DNA of 64,000 bases from DASRHK01 sp963776465 (GTDB lineage Bacteria > Pseudomonadota > Gammaproteobacteria > Nevskiales > Nevskiaceae), in assembly GCA_963776465.1 (NCBI GenBank), contig CAVZMV010000002.1:1860001-1924000 (forward strand), given 5' to 3'. Under the pieces are notes generated by a model. It worked only from the letters and a program-made list of their open reading frames with translations, ran no database searches and was not told the DNA's origin. The position numbers were made by a program, and so were the translations under genes. Position 1 is the first letter of the stretch; every line of letters starts with the position of its first letter. Shown piece by piece: positions 17,906 through 26,923 of this stretch.

Positions 17906-19116
17906 GACTTCAGCAACTCTTCGCTGATGATGATCTTGCGCACCTCGGTAGTGCCCGCGCCGATCTCCAGCAGCTTGATCGCACGATAGAGCCGGTTCAC
18001 CTCCGACTCCCAGATGTAGCCGATGCCGCCGTGGATCTGCACGGCCTCGTTCAGGACCTTGTTCATGGTCTCGGCGGCGTACATCACCGACGCGGCGGTC
18101 AGCATGTGGATGTCGCCGCGGCCGCCGCCGTGCTCGTCGAGCGTCGATGCGGCGCGCAGCGTCTGGTAGGTGAACACCCGCATCGCCTCGACCCAGACGA
18201 ACATGTCGGCGAGCTTGGCGCGGATCATCTGGAAGTTCGAGATCGGCTGGCCGAACTGCTTGCGCTGGCGTGCATAGTCGATCGACAGCTGCAGCGCGCG
18301 CTCGGCGATGCCCAGGCACAGCGGCGAGATCATCGCGCGCTCCAGGTCCAGGCCGCTCATCACCACCTTGACGCCCTTGTTCTCGTCGCCGACGAGGTTC
18401 TCCGCCGGCACGCGGCAATCGTCGAACACCAGCTCGGCCGTCTGGCTGCCGCGGAAGCCCATCTTCTCCAGCTTCTGCGCCACCTTGAAGCCCGGCGCGT
18501 CCTTCTCGACGATGAACGCGGAGATGCCCATCGGCCCACGATCCTTGTCGGTCTTGGCGTAAACCAGCAGCACGTCGGCGACAGGGCCGTTGGTGATGAA
18601 GATCTTGCGGCCGTTCAGCACGTAGTGGCCGCCATCGCGATGCGCGGTCGTGCGCATCGAGCCCAGCGCGTCGGAGCCGGCGCCCGGCTCGGTCAAACCC
18701 AGCGCGCCGATCAGCGTGCCTTTGCACAGGCCGGGCAGGTATTTTTTCTTCTGCGCCTCGTTGGCGTTGCGCAGGATGTTGTGCAGGCAAAGGTTCTCGT
18801 GCGCGACCCAGGCCAGCGCCAGCGCGTGGTTCCAGCGCGCGAACGCCTGCAGCACCAGGCCGCTGGCCATCAGCTCCATGTGCGAGCCGCCGTAGCTTTC
18901 GGGCGCGGTGATGCCGAAGTAGCCGGTCTTGCCGATCAGCGGGAACGCTTCTTCCGGCCACCACTCGTCGTGGTCCATCTTCTCGGCGAGCGGATATAGC
19001 TCGCTCTGCGCGAAGCGGTCGGCGGTGTCGAGGATGTTCTGCTCGTCGGCGGACAGGCCGCTGAAGACCTGCATGACGCCGCGGTCGTCGGCGGGTTTGT
19101 GGTGATCGTTGGGCAT
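17902..19116 (-). CDS. acyl-CoA dehydrogenase, isovaleryl-CoA dehydrogenase-like
   Basis: 404 residues. Signatures are 'GALGLTEPGAGSDALG', 'GRKIFITNG', 'QRKQFGQPI' and the C-terminal 'LEIGAGTTEVRK'. In the isovaleryl-CoA subgroup the catalytic base is a Glu in helix G, and 'SGLDLERAMI' here carries the corresponding Glu, while the usual C-terminal Glu position is Gly/Ala. It therefore probably oxidises short branched or medium acyl-CoA, passing electrons to ETF. It is followed with a 4-bp overlap by an enoyl-CoA reductase-like SDR. A REP palindrome separates it from the upstream crotonase gene. Confidence 0.88.
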   Translation of the reverse strand: MPNDHHKPADDRGVMQVFSGLSADEQNILDTADRFAQSELYPLAEKMDHDEWWPEEAFPLIGKTGYFGITAPESYGGSHMELMASGLVLQAFARWNHALALAWVAHENLCLHNILRNANEAQKKKYLPGLCKGTLIGALGLTEPGAGSDALGSMRTTAHRDGGHYVLNGRKIFITNGPVADVLLVYAKTDKDRGPMGISAFIVEKDAPGFKVAQKLEKMGFRGSQTAELVFDDCRVPAENLVGDENKGVKVVMSGLDLERAMISPLCLGIAERALQLSIDYARQRKQFGQPISNFQMIRAKLADMFVWVEAMRVFTYQTLRAASTLDEHGGGRGDIHMLTAASVMYAAETMNKVLNEAVQIHGGIGYIWESEVNRLYRAIKLLEIGAGTTEVRKIIISEELLKS

Positions 19117-19158
19117 GGTGGGAAGGTAAGGGACGCGCGCTGCGTCGGCTTCGTCTCA

Positions 19159-19189
19159 TTGTAGGAGGGGCCAACGGCCCCTCCTACAA
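19159..19189. repeat. REP palindrome between crotonase and acyl-CoA dehydrogenase genes
   Basis: Perfect 14-bp arms (TTGTAGGAGGGGCC and its complement) around the loop AAC. The right arm runs into the crotonase gene end; the complementary CTA at 19184-19186 is that gene's TAG stop. It could form a hairpin protecting or attenuating the operon mRNA. Confidence 0.75.
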
Positions 19190-19996
19190 AATCTCGTCGA
19201 TCAATCCCCACTCGTGCGCGCGCTTCGCGTCGACGCGCTTGCCGGAAAGGACCATCCAGGCCGTGCGCTGACCACCGATGCGCCGCGAAACGCTAACGCA
19301 GCCGCCAGCCCCCGGGATCAGGCCGAACTGCAGCTCGGGTAGCTGGATCCAGGTGTCTTCTGCGGCGACGACGCGCCCGGCGAACGACGGAAACTCGATG
19401 CCGGATCCGACACACGCCCCGTGCAGATGCACCGCGACGCGGGCCGCGCACTGTGCGAGCAGCCGACCGGGCAGCGCGAGGCTGCGCACGATGTGGGCCG
19501 TGGCCGGATCGGGCAGGGTGCCGAACTCGGAGAGGTCACCGCCGGTGGAGAAGCACTTGCCGCGGCCGCTGATACGAACGGAGCGGATCGAGTCGTCGGC
19601 GACGACGAGCTGCATCGCTTCCATCAGCGCGTCGCGCATCTCCACCGTCATCGCGTTGCGCAGCGATGGACGGTTGAGCTCCAGGCGCAGCGCGTCACCG
19701 TCGCGCTCGATGACGACGGCGGGACCGCTGTCGGAATGCTTCGCCGGTGCCGCCGCGCGATGCGTGGCGAGCCAGCGCGCGAATTCAGGACCGGCCTGCA
19801 GCGTGGAATAGGCCAGCGACTCGGCGGTCAGCGCTGCCTCGATCGGCATGCCATCGATCGCGCGCAGCAGGTGCATGAGAACCGTCGCTGCGATCGGCGC
19901 CCGGTCGATGCCGGCAAGCAGGGGATCAACCTCTTCGCCAAGCGCCGCCGCGATTTCCGCGGCCCACGCCCGCAGCTCGCCAAGCGGCGCGATCAA
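19184..19996 (-). CDS. enoyl-CoA hydratase/isomerase family protein
   Basis: 270 residues from a TTG at 19996 that overlaps the upstream SnoaL-like gene stop (TTGA). The crotonase core begins near residue 95 ('RPSLRNAMTVEMRDAL'). The oxyanion segments are 'GKCFSTGGDLSEFG' and 'HGACVGSGIEFPSFAG', and a Glu sits in 'IQLPELQFGLIPGAGG'. The first 90 residues are an extra domain without clear similarity. The enzyme hydrates or isomerises an unsaturated acyl-CoA. The stop codon lies inside a REP palindrome, so the last codons and the repeat overlap. Confidence 0.83.
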   Translation of the reverse strand: MIAPLGELRAWAAEIAAALGEEVDPLLAGIDRAPIAATVLMHLLRAIDGMPIEAALTAESLAYSTLQAGPEFARWLATHRAAAPAKHSDSGPAVVIERDGDALRLELNRPSLRNAMTVEMRDALMEAMQLVVADDSIRSVRISGRGKCFSTGGDLSEFGTLPDPATAHIVRSLALPGRLLAQCAARVAVHLHGACVGSGIEFPSFAGRVVAAEDTWIQLPELQFGLIPGAGGCVSVSRRIGGQRTAWMVLSGKRVDAKRAHEWGLIDEIL

Positions 19997-20538
19997 CGCT
20001 GTCCGCGCTTGAGCAGCGAGAAGAACCCGTAGGACGGATCGACCGGCCCCGGCTTGCCGATGTGGGCGCCGGCGAGGAACGGATGGTCGAGGCGGACCGT
20101 CGAGGGATCGGCGGCGTAAGCCCAGTCGGCGACGATCGAGCGATGGCTGAACTTCCAGACGCCAGCGCGCTTCTCGTACTTGTCGAAGTAGCGGCCGCCT
20201 ATCAGCACGTCGTGCAGACGGTCGCCCTCCTTCACCTGGTGGAACGCGATGATGTAGACCTCGCCCTCGGCCTTGTCGCCCGCGAGCTTCAGGTTCACCG
20301 TCGTGACGTTGTGATGCAGGATCGCCATCGGCGCCTGGATCGCCGGCAGCTTGTCGATGAACTCCATCGCCGGCCCCTTGGCGAAGTGCCCGTGCTCGTC
20401 GATGGCGTCCTCGTGGTACAGCGCGCGCATCTTGTCGTGATCGTGCCGGTCGGCAGCGTTGGCGTAGGCCATCACCAGCTCGTAGAGCGCCTGCTTGTCG
20501 AGCAATTCGCGCAGCGCTTGCTCCATGGCCTTGTCCAT
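19993..20538 (-). CDS. SnoaL-like/NTF2-fold protein
   Basis: 181 residues. ATG 20538 shares its first base with the TGA of the upstream SDR gene (TGATG). The motif 'ALYELVMAYANAADRHDHDKM' followed by 'LYHEDAIDEHGHF' is typical of SnoaL_4 domains, cone-shaped folds that act as hydratases, dehydratases or isomerases on steroid-like or polycyclic substrates. His/Asp residues in 'ILHHNVTTVNL' may line the pocket. With the SDR upstream and crotonase downstream, a role in degradation of an alicyclic or steroid-type acid is plausible but unproven. Confidence 0.75.
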   Translation of the reverse strand: MDKAMEQALRELLDKQALYELVMAYANAADRHDHDKMRALYHEDAIDEHGHFAKGPAMEFIDKLPAIQAPMAILHHNVTTVNLKLAGDKAEGEVYIIAFHQVKEGDRLHDVLIGGRYFDKYEKRAGVWKFSHRSIVADWAYAADPSTVRLDHPFLAGAHIGKPGPVDPSYGFFSLLKRGQR

Positions 20539-21233
20539 CAGCTGAGTCCCACGACCGGGATGGCCGCACCGTGAATCGCGCGTGCCGCGTCCGAGCACAG
20601 GAACAGGATCACCTGCGCCAGGTCCTGCGGCGCGACCCAGCGCTTGGGATCGACGCCCGGCATGTCGGCGCGGTTGGCCGGCGTGTCGATGATGCTGGGG
20701 AGCACGCAATTGACGTTGATGTTCTTCTCGCGCAGCTCGGCAGCCATGCTCTCGGTCAGACGGATCACGGCGGACTTCGACGCGCTGTAAGCGCCCATGT
20801 TCGGGCGGCCGGAGGTTCCCCCCATCGCGCCGACGTTGACGATCTTGCCGCCGCCGCCCGCCAGCATCTTCGGCACGACGGCGTGCACCGCGTTGAGCAG
20901 GGTGCCGGCGTTGATGTCGAGCAGGAACTTCCAGGTCTCGGCGGTGGTTTCATGCACCGGCGGACCCATGCGGAAGCCGCCCGCGATGTTGCACAGGGCG
21001 TCGATGCGCCCGAATTTCTGGAACGCGGTATCGACCGCCTTGAATGTCGACGTCGCATCCAGAAGATCTGCGGCCAGCGGCAGCCGGCGCGGATCGGCGG
21101 GATACGCAGATTTCAGCGCCTGCTCGCTCACGTCGATGAGGATCACCCGGGCGCCCGCGGCTTCGAACGTGGAGGCGACGACGCGGCCCAGGCCGCCGGC
21201 CGCGCCGGTGATCATGACGACCTGCTCGCTCAT
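20538..21233 (-). CDS. SDR family oxidoreductase
   Basis: 231 residues; the start overlaps the M48 protease gene stop by 4 bp (ATGA). The TGxxxGxG motif appears as TGAAGGLG, followed by NIAGG (NNAG variant) and the catalytic 'YSASK' near residue 148 with the upstream Ser region in 'NVGAMGG'. It is a classical NAD(P)-dependent alcohol/ketone oxidoreductase. Context suggests the 3-hydroxyacyl-CoA or alcohol dehydrogenase step of the operon. The C-terminus 'AIHGAAIPVVGLS' is the usual closing strand. Confidence 0.86.
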   Translation of the reverse strand: MSEQVVMITGAAGGLGRVVASTFEAAGARVILIDVSEQALKSAYPADPRRLPLAADLLDATSTFKAVDTAFQKFGRIDALCNIAGGFRMGPPVHETTAETWKFLLDINAGTLLNAVHAVVPKMLAGGGGKIVNVGAMGGTSGRPNMGAYSASKSAVIRLTESMAAELREKNINVNCVLPSIIDTPANRADMPGVDPKRWVAPQDLAQVILFLCSDAARAIHGAAIPVVGLS

Positions 21234-22057
21234 TCGGACGCGACCCGTAATGGCTGCAGCGGCTGCGTCGAGGGATTCCAGCTGGCCGCGGCCTGGCGCA
21301 GGCGCGCAATGCGGTCGGCGTCCAGCGGATGCGTCGACAAGAGCGACGGCATCTCCATGCCGTGCTGCTCGCGGTAGGCCGCCAGCTTCTCGAAGACCTC
21401 CGAGCCGCCGCCGGCGTGACCGTAGAGCTTTCTCAGCGCCGCAACGGCGGCCTCGTCGGCGCGCGCTTCCGCGCTGCGCGAATACCCGCGCTGCACGACG
21501 CCGGCGAAAGCGCTCGCGAGCGAGCCGGTGTTGCCGGTGATCCAGGTGACGACGACCATCATCGCCGCGCCGCCGCCGAGCGCCGCGATCGGATCGCGCG
21601 CCCGCACGTGCGCGACCTCGTGCGCCAGCACCAGCGCCAGCGCGTTCTCGCTGGTCATGCGCTCGTAGAGCCCGCGCGTGACGGCGATGTGACCGCCAAG
21701 GCTCGCGAATGCATTGGGCACGTCGGAAGCGACGTAGTGCGCCTGCACCTGCATGTCCGCCGGCAGGTCCATCGCGCCGGCGACGCGCAGTATCAACTCC
21801 TGCAGGTAGTTCTCGAGCGTCGATGGCGTGGCCTCGGCCGCCTGGCCAGCGCGGATACCCAGCAGACGATCGCCGACCCAGTCGCGCTCGGTGGAGAAAG
21901 GGATGCGGCGCGCCAGCGTGCCGCCCGCGAAGTAGAGCAGGGCGCTGATGGCCGCGAGGACGATCGCGAGCCCGGCGGCGAGCCGTGCGAACTCCAGCAG
22001 TGGATTCTCGCGACCGACGTTGATGCCTTCCGGGATCGGCGGATTCTCGTAGCTCAT
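21230..22057 (-). CDS. M48 family metalloprotease
   Basis: 275 residues. An N-terminal transmembrane helix (about 24-46) anchors the protein. The zinc motif is HEVAH (His146, Glu147, His150), with a downstream Glu in 'YSRSAEARADEAAV' as third ligand. 'NAFASLGGHIAVTRGLY' precedes it, as in HtpX/Ste24 relatives. It is expected to degrade or process membrane and periplasmic proteins. It overlaps the SDR gene (downstream) and the YbjQ gene (upstream) by 4 bp each, so quality control and lipid degradation genes share a transcript. Confidence 0.88.
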   Translation of the reverse strand: MSYENPPIPEGINVGRENPLLEFARLAAGLAIVLAAISALLYFAGGTLARRIPFSTERDWVGDRLLGIRAGQAAEATPSTLENYLQELILRVAGAMDLPADMQVQAHYVASDVPNAFASLGGHIAVTRGLYERMTSENALALVLAHEVAHVRARDPIAALGGGAAMMVVVTWITGNTGSLASAFAGVVQRGYSRSAEARADEAAVAALRKLYGHAGGGSEVFEKLAAYREQHGMEMPSLLSTHPLDADRIARLRQAAASWNPSTQPLQPLRVASE

Positions 22058-22521
22058 GCGCGCGCCGTCACCAGCGCCGTACCGTAGGCGATGAATTCGG
22101 CGGAGAACGACGACCGGCGGCCGGAATGATCCTCCGACAGCGTCGCGGTCTCGAAACGCACGTTGAACACCATGCTGGCGCCGAGCTCGCGCGCCTGGCG
22201 CTTCATCCGCACCACGGCTTCGCGCCGTCCGCGGTCCATCAGCGACTCGTAGACGGTGAGCCGCCCGCCGACGATGTTCTTGAGCGCCGCGGCGATGCGC
22301 TTGAAGTAGTCCTCGCCGATGACGACCGATCCCATCACCAGGCTGGCGCGCTGTACCGCAATGTCCGCCGGAACCCGGCGCTCGTTGAACACCAGGATGT
22401 CGCGCAGCGCCTGCTCCTGCGCGATCAGCTCGCGGTAGTGACGGCGCTCCGCCGCGCTGCCTGCGACCAGCCCGACGCAGAGCAGGGCCAGGAAGAAGCC
22501 GAACTGGATCAGCAGGTCCAC
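22054..22521 (-). CDS. membrane-anchored YbjQ/UPF0145-like protein
   Basis: 155 residues. An N-terminal transmembrane helix (DLLIQFGFFLALLCVGLVAG) is followed by a YbjQ-type domain with 'VIGEDYFKRIAAALKNIVGGRL' and 'LGASMVFNVRFETA'. YbjQ domains form small ring oligomers; the older name 'heavy-metal binding' is not well supported. It lies three bases after another YbjQ gene, so the two probably arose by duplication and may co-assemble, this one at the membrane. It overlaps the M48 protease gene by 4 bp. Confidence 0.8.
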   Translation of the reverse strand: MDLLIQFGFFLALLCVGLVAGSAAERRHYRELIAQEQALRDILVFNERRVPADIAVQRASLVMGSVVIGEDYFKRIAAALKNIVGGRLTVYESLMDRGRREAVVRMKRQARELGASMVFNVRFETATLSEDHSGRRSSFSAEFIAYGTALVTARA

Positions 22522-22524
22522 GCT

Positions 22525-22839
22525 CTACTCGAGCACCACCGCCGTGCCGTAGGCCATGACCTCCGCGGCGCCGGCCGCGATGTTGGAGGTCGAGAAGCGC
22601 ACGTTGACCACTGCGTTGGCGCCAGCGGCCTTGGCCTGCTGGACCATGCGGTCGATCGCTTCCTGCCGCGAGTCGTTGAGGAGCTCGGTGTAGCCCTTGA
22701 GCTCGCCGCCGACGATGTTCTTCAGGCCCGCGAGGAGATCGCGGCCGACGTGCTTGCTGCGGACGGTGGAGCCCTGCACCAGGCCCAGGTGTCGCGTGAT
22801 GGTGCGGCCGGGAACCAGCTCGAGGTTGGTCAGCTCCAT
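22525..22839 (-). CDS. YbjQ family protein, soluble
   Basis: 104 residues, the standard YbjQ size. Features are 'RDLLAGLKNIVGGELKGY', 'LLNDSRQEAIDRM' and 'AGANAVVNVRFSTSNI'. AAGGGGGA precedes the ATG. First gene of the long minus-strand operon running to 17057. Function unknown; possibly a decameric ring partner of the membrane-anchored paralogue and M48 protease encoded next to it. The intergenic region shared with the divergent crotonase gene contains a perfect operator-like palindrome. Confidence 0.82.
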   Translation of the reverse strand: MELTNLELVPGRTITRHLGLVQGSTVRSKHVGRDLLAGLKNIVGGELKGYTELLNDSRQEAIDRMVQQAKAAGANAVVNVRFSTSNIAAGAAEVMAYGTAVVLE

Positions 22840-22923
22840 GGATTCCCCCTTGCGAGGCGCGGGTCGCGCGTCGAAGCCGATTCTAGAGGATCGACTGGGG
22901 GATCGCCTGCAGGACGGCGGCCA

Positions 22924-22940
22924 GGTGAGTTAGACTCACC
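22924..22940. promoter_or_regulatory. operator-like palindrome GGTGAGT-TAG-ACTCACC
   Basis: Perfect 7-bp arms with a 3-bp spacer, 29 bp upstream of the crotonase start. The TetR-family gene is second in that operon, so autoregulation is the simplest reading. It is also 85 bp from the divergent YbjQ operon start and could serve both. Confidence 0.55.
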
Positions 22941-22968
22941 AGCCTTTCCTCCCGTCCGGAGTGCAGCC

Positions 22969-23751
22969 ATGCCCGCAGTGGTGCTGACCGAGCGCAAGGG
23001 TTCCGTCCACTGGATCACGATCAACCGGCCGGACCGGCGCAACGCGCTCAACGAAGAGGTCGTGCGCACCATTCACGGCGCGCTGGCCGAGGCCGTCGAG
23101 GATCGCGAGTGCCGGGCCATCGTGCTGACGGGTGCGGGCGACCAGGCGTTCTGCGCCGGCGCCGACCTGCAGAAGAACACGCAGGGCGGGGCCTTCGACG
23201 TCGATTTCTCCCGTCCGCAGCATTACGTCGTGGATCTCTTCAAGCGCATCCAGGGATGCCCGCTGCCGCTGATCGCGCGGGTCAACGGGCACGCGATGGC
23301 CGGCGGCTTCGGCCTGCTGTGCGCGTGCGACATGGCGATCGCCGCCGAAGACGTGCGCATCGGCACGCCCGAGCCCAAGGTCGGCGTCACGCCGATGATG
23401 ATCCTGCCGTTCATGCTGCGGGTGCTGCCGCCGCGGCGCCTGCAGGAGATGTGCGTCACCGGCGAGCACTTCACGGCGCGCGAGGCGCTGGAGTGGGGCG
23501 TGGTCAATTACGTCGTGCCGCGCGCCGAGCTCGACGTCAAGATCGAGTGGCTGCTGAACCGCATCCTCGACAAGTCGCCCACCGCGATCCGGCTGGGCAA
23601 GCAGGCGTTCAACGCCATGCGCGACATGTCGCTGCGCGAGTCGCTGGAGTACGCGCAGGCCATGGTGCCGGTCATGTCCAGCACTGCCGATGCGCGCGAG
23701 GGCATGGAAGCGTTCCAGGACAAGCGCGCGCCGAGGTGGACCGGGCGATGA
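22969..23751 (+). CDS. enoyl-CoA hydratase/isomerase, first gene of carboxylase operon
   Basis: 260 residues from ATG 22969 with GGAG seven bases upstream. Crotonase signatures are 'RPDRRNALNEEVV', 'QAFCAGADLQ', 'NGHAMAGGFGLLCACDMAIA' and 'GTPEPKVGVTPMM'. The two Glu positions of classical hydratase are not both present (GFGLLCACD and TPEPKVG), so it may be a methylglutaconyl-CoA or geranyl-pathway hydratase or an isomerase. It is followed with ATGA overlap by TetR and the acyl-CoA carboxylase genes. This resembles leucine (liu) or acyclic terpene (atu) degradation clusters. Confidence 0.84.
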   Translation: MPAVVLTERKGSVHWITINRPDRRNALNEEVVRTIHGALAEAVEDRECRAIVLTGAGDQAFCAGADLQKNTQGGAFDVDFSRPQHYVVDLFKRIQGCPLPLIARVNGHAMAGGFGLLCACDMAIAAEDVRIGTPEPKVGVTPMMILPFMLRVLPPRRLQEMCVTGEHFTAREALEWGVVNYVVPRAELDVKIEWLLNRILDKSPTAIRLGKQAFNAMRDMSLRESLEYAQAMVPVMSSTADAREGMEAFQDKRAPRWTGR

Positions 23752-24367
23752 GCGCCGTCGCCAGACGGCGGCCCGCGCGCCTGCCCCGCGAGCAGCGCGT
23801 CTCCGACATCCTGCACGCTGCCCGCGCGATGTTCTCCGAGCAGGGTTACGAGCAGACCGCCGTGGCCGACATTGCCGCGCGCACCGGCGTGGTCGAGGCC
23901 AACGTCTACAAGTATTTCGGCGCCAAGCGCGAGCTCCTGCTCAAGGTGCTCGACGACTGGTACGAGGAAATGTTCCGCGAATACGCCGCTGCGCTGGCGC
24001 CGGTGCGCGGCGCCCGTGCGCGCGTGCGCATGCTGGTCGCCCGGCACCTGCGCTCCGTCAAGCAGCATCCGTTGCTCTGCCGCCTGATGTTCCGCGAGGT
24101 GCGGTCGGAGGAGGACTACCCGGGATCGAGCCTGCACGCGCAGAACCGGCGCTACACCCAACTCTTGATCGACGTGCTCAAGGAAGGTGCGGCAGCCGGT
24201 GAGCTGCGCAGCGACCTGCCCGTGGCGCTGCTGCGCGACATGGTCTACGGCGGCATCGAGCACCACGCGTGGAATTTTCTCTGCGGGCGAGGAGGTCTCG
24301 ATCCCGAGCGCATCGCCGACCAGATGGTCACCGCGCTGTTCGACGGCGCGGCAGCGGGGAAGCGGCG

Positions 24368-24371
<4 letters not shown>
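23748..24371 (+). CDS. TetR family regulator
   Basis: 207 residues, overlapping both neighbours by 4 bp (ATGA at each end). The N-terminal helix-turn-helix is 'TAVADIAARTGVVEANVYKYFGAKRELL' (about residues 38-65), followed by an all-helical ligand domain. It is embedded in the operon, between crotonase and biotin carboxylase. It probably senses an acyl-CoA intermediate and binds the palindrome at 22924-22940 upstream of the operon. Confidence 0.88.
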
Positions 24372-25863
<1,492 letters not shown>

Positions 25864-25864
<1 letters not shown>

Positions 25865-26409
25865 TGAAACAGCCCTCTCCCGGCGCTGCGCGCCACCCTC
25901 TCCCGCAAGCGGGAGAGGGGAATACGTCCTTGATCCCCTCTCCCATTCATGGGAGAGGGGCAGGGGAGAGGGTGCTTCTCCGGCGAGCAAAGGCGATGCG
26001 ATCGAAGCAGACCGAGGCTGAAGAATGCCTCTGGTTCCACCTTCGAGCACACCGCTTTTGCGGCTTGAAGTTCAAGCGTCAGAAGACCGTCGGCAAGTAC
26101 ATCGTCGACTTTGTTTGTCTCGAACGAAATCTGGCGATTGAAGTTGACGGTGGTCAGCATGGCGAGCAGCGACCCTACGATCAAAGACGAGATCAATTCC
26201 TAGCAGCGAAAGGACTCAACGTTTTACGGTTTTGGAACAACGAGGTGTTGCAACAGACATCGGTCGTTCTGGAAAGCATTCGGTTGGCGGCGTTCGGGAA
26301 AGCGCCCTCTCCCGCCCGTTCGGGCCACCCTCTCCCGCAGGCGGGAGAGGGGAACCCAGAGAAGATCCCCTCTCCCGCTTGCGGGAGAGGGGCAGGGGAG
26401 AGGGGCTAG
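25864..26409 (+). CDS. DUF559 (Vsr-like nuclease fold) protein inside the carboxylase operon
   Basis: 181 residues from ATG 25864, with GGAGG five bases upstream and a TGATG junction to the biotin carboxylase. Alternative starts are GTG 25972 and ATG 25996. Core (from about residue 45): 'SKQTEAEECLWFHLRAH', 'LKFKRQKTVGKYIVDFVCL', 'LAIEVDGGQHGEQ', 'LNVLRFWNNEVL'. The VDF and IEVDG pieces are the PD-(D/E)xK-type acidic residues of the DUF559/Vsr fold. Residues 3-36 and about 147-180 are encoded by the two 101-bp repeats. No methylase or transposase is adjacent. The G+C content of the core is visibly lower than its neighbours, suggesting transfer. Confidence 0.85.
25872..25972 (+). repeat. 101-bp triple-hairpin repeat, left copy
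   Basis: Parts in order: GCCCTCTCCC; a hairpin GGCGC-TGC-GCGCC; a hairpin CCCTCTCCCGC-AA-GCGGGAGAGGG; a variable spacer of about 11 bp; a hairpin CCCCTCTCCCAT-TC-ATGGGAGAGGGG; a tail CAGGGGAGAGGG. It is in direct orientation with the copy at 26304, same length, about 82 of 101 bases identical, with differences in stems paired by compensatory changes. Confidence 0.88.
26304..26404 (+). repeat. 101-bp triple-hairpin repeat, right copy
   Basis: Same layout as the left copy: hairpins GCCCG-TT-CGGGC, CCCTCTCCCGC-AG-GCGGGAGAGGG and CCCCTCTCCCGC-TT-GCGGGAGAGGGG, and the same tail. The tail GGGGAGAGGGG supplies the Shine-Dalgarno region for the carrier-protein gene starting at 26414. Confidence 0.88.
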
Positions 26410-26413
26410 CTTT

Positions 26414-26923
26414 ATGCACCACGCCTTCAAGATCGGCGAGCAGGAGCACGAGCTGTGGCTGTCGCGCGGCCGCGATGGCTACGTGCTGCACATCGGCGAT
26501 CGCCTGATCCCGGTCGCGTTCAAGCGCGAGGACAACGGCGCCTGCTTCGTCACCACCGGCGCGACGACCTCGCCCGTGGTCGTTGCGATCCGCGGCGACG
26601 ACGTGCACATCCACGTCGACGGCGAGGCGTACACGCTGTCCTATCGCCACCCGATGGTGCGGCTGGCCGGCGCCGGGCAGCACGCGGCGGACGACGTCAT
26701 CCGCGCGCCGATGCCGGGCAGCCTGATCGCGGCGCGGGTCAAGGACGGCCACGCGGTGTCGCGCGGCGACGCCTTGCTGGTGATGGAAAGCATGAAGATG
26801 GAGACTACAATTGCGGCCCCACGCGATGGCGTGGTGCAGACGGTGCACGTGATGGCGGGCCAGACCTTCGATCGCGACGCGCTCCTGATCACATTCGAAC
26901 CCCTCGAGGCAGACAAGAAATGA
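26414..26923 (+). CDS. biotin carboxyl carrier (BT-BCCP) part of acyl-CoA carboxylase alpha subunit
   Basis: 169 residues. The C-terminal biotinyl domain has the motif VMESMKMET with biotin on Lys128. 'APMPGSLIAARVKDGHAVSRGD' precedes it. The N-terminal 90 residues ('FKIGEQEHELWLSRGRDGY') look like the BT linker domain of one-piece alpha subunits, not a free AccB. The gene seems to be the 3' part of a formerly continuous alpha-subunit gene cut by the DUF559 insertion. Its ribosome binding site comes from the repeat edge. It overlaps cysC by 4 bp. Confidence 0.88.
   Translation: MHHAFKIGEQEHELWLSRGRDGYVLHIGDRLIPVAFKREDNGACFVTTGATTSPVVVAIRGDDVHIHVDGEAYTLSYRHPMVRLAGAGQHAADDVIRAPMPGSLIAARVKDGHAVSRGDALLVMESMKMETTIAAPRDGVVQTVHVMAGQTFDRDALLITFEPLEADKK

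Noticed and set aside
25872..26404. Possible CRISPR array
   Set aside because: Only two long palindromic copies separated by a coding gene; no regular short spacers and no cas genes.
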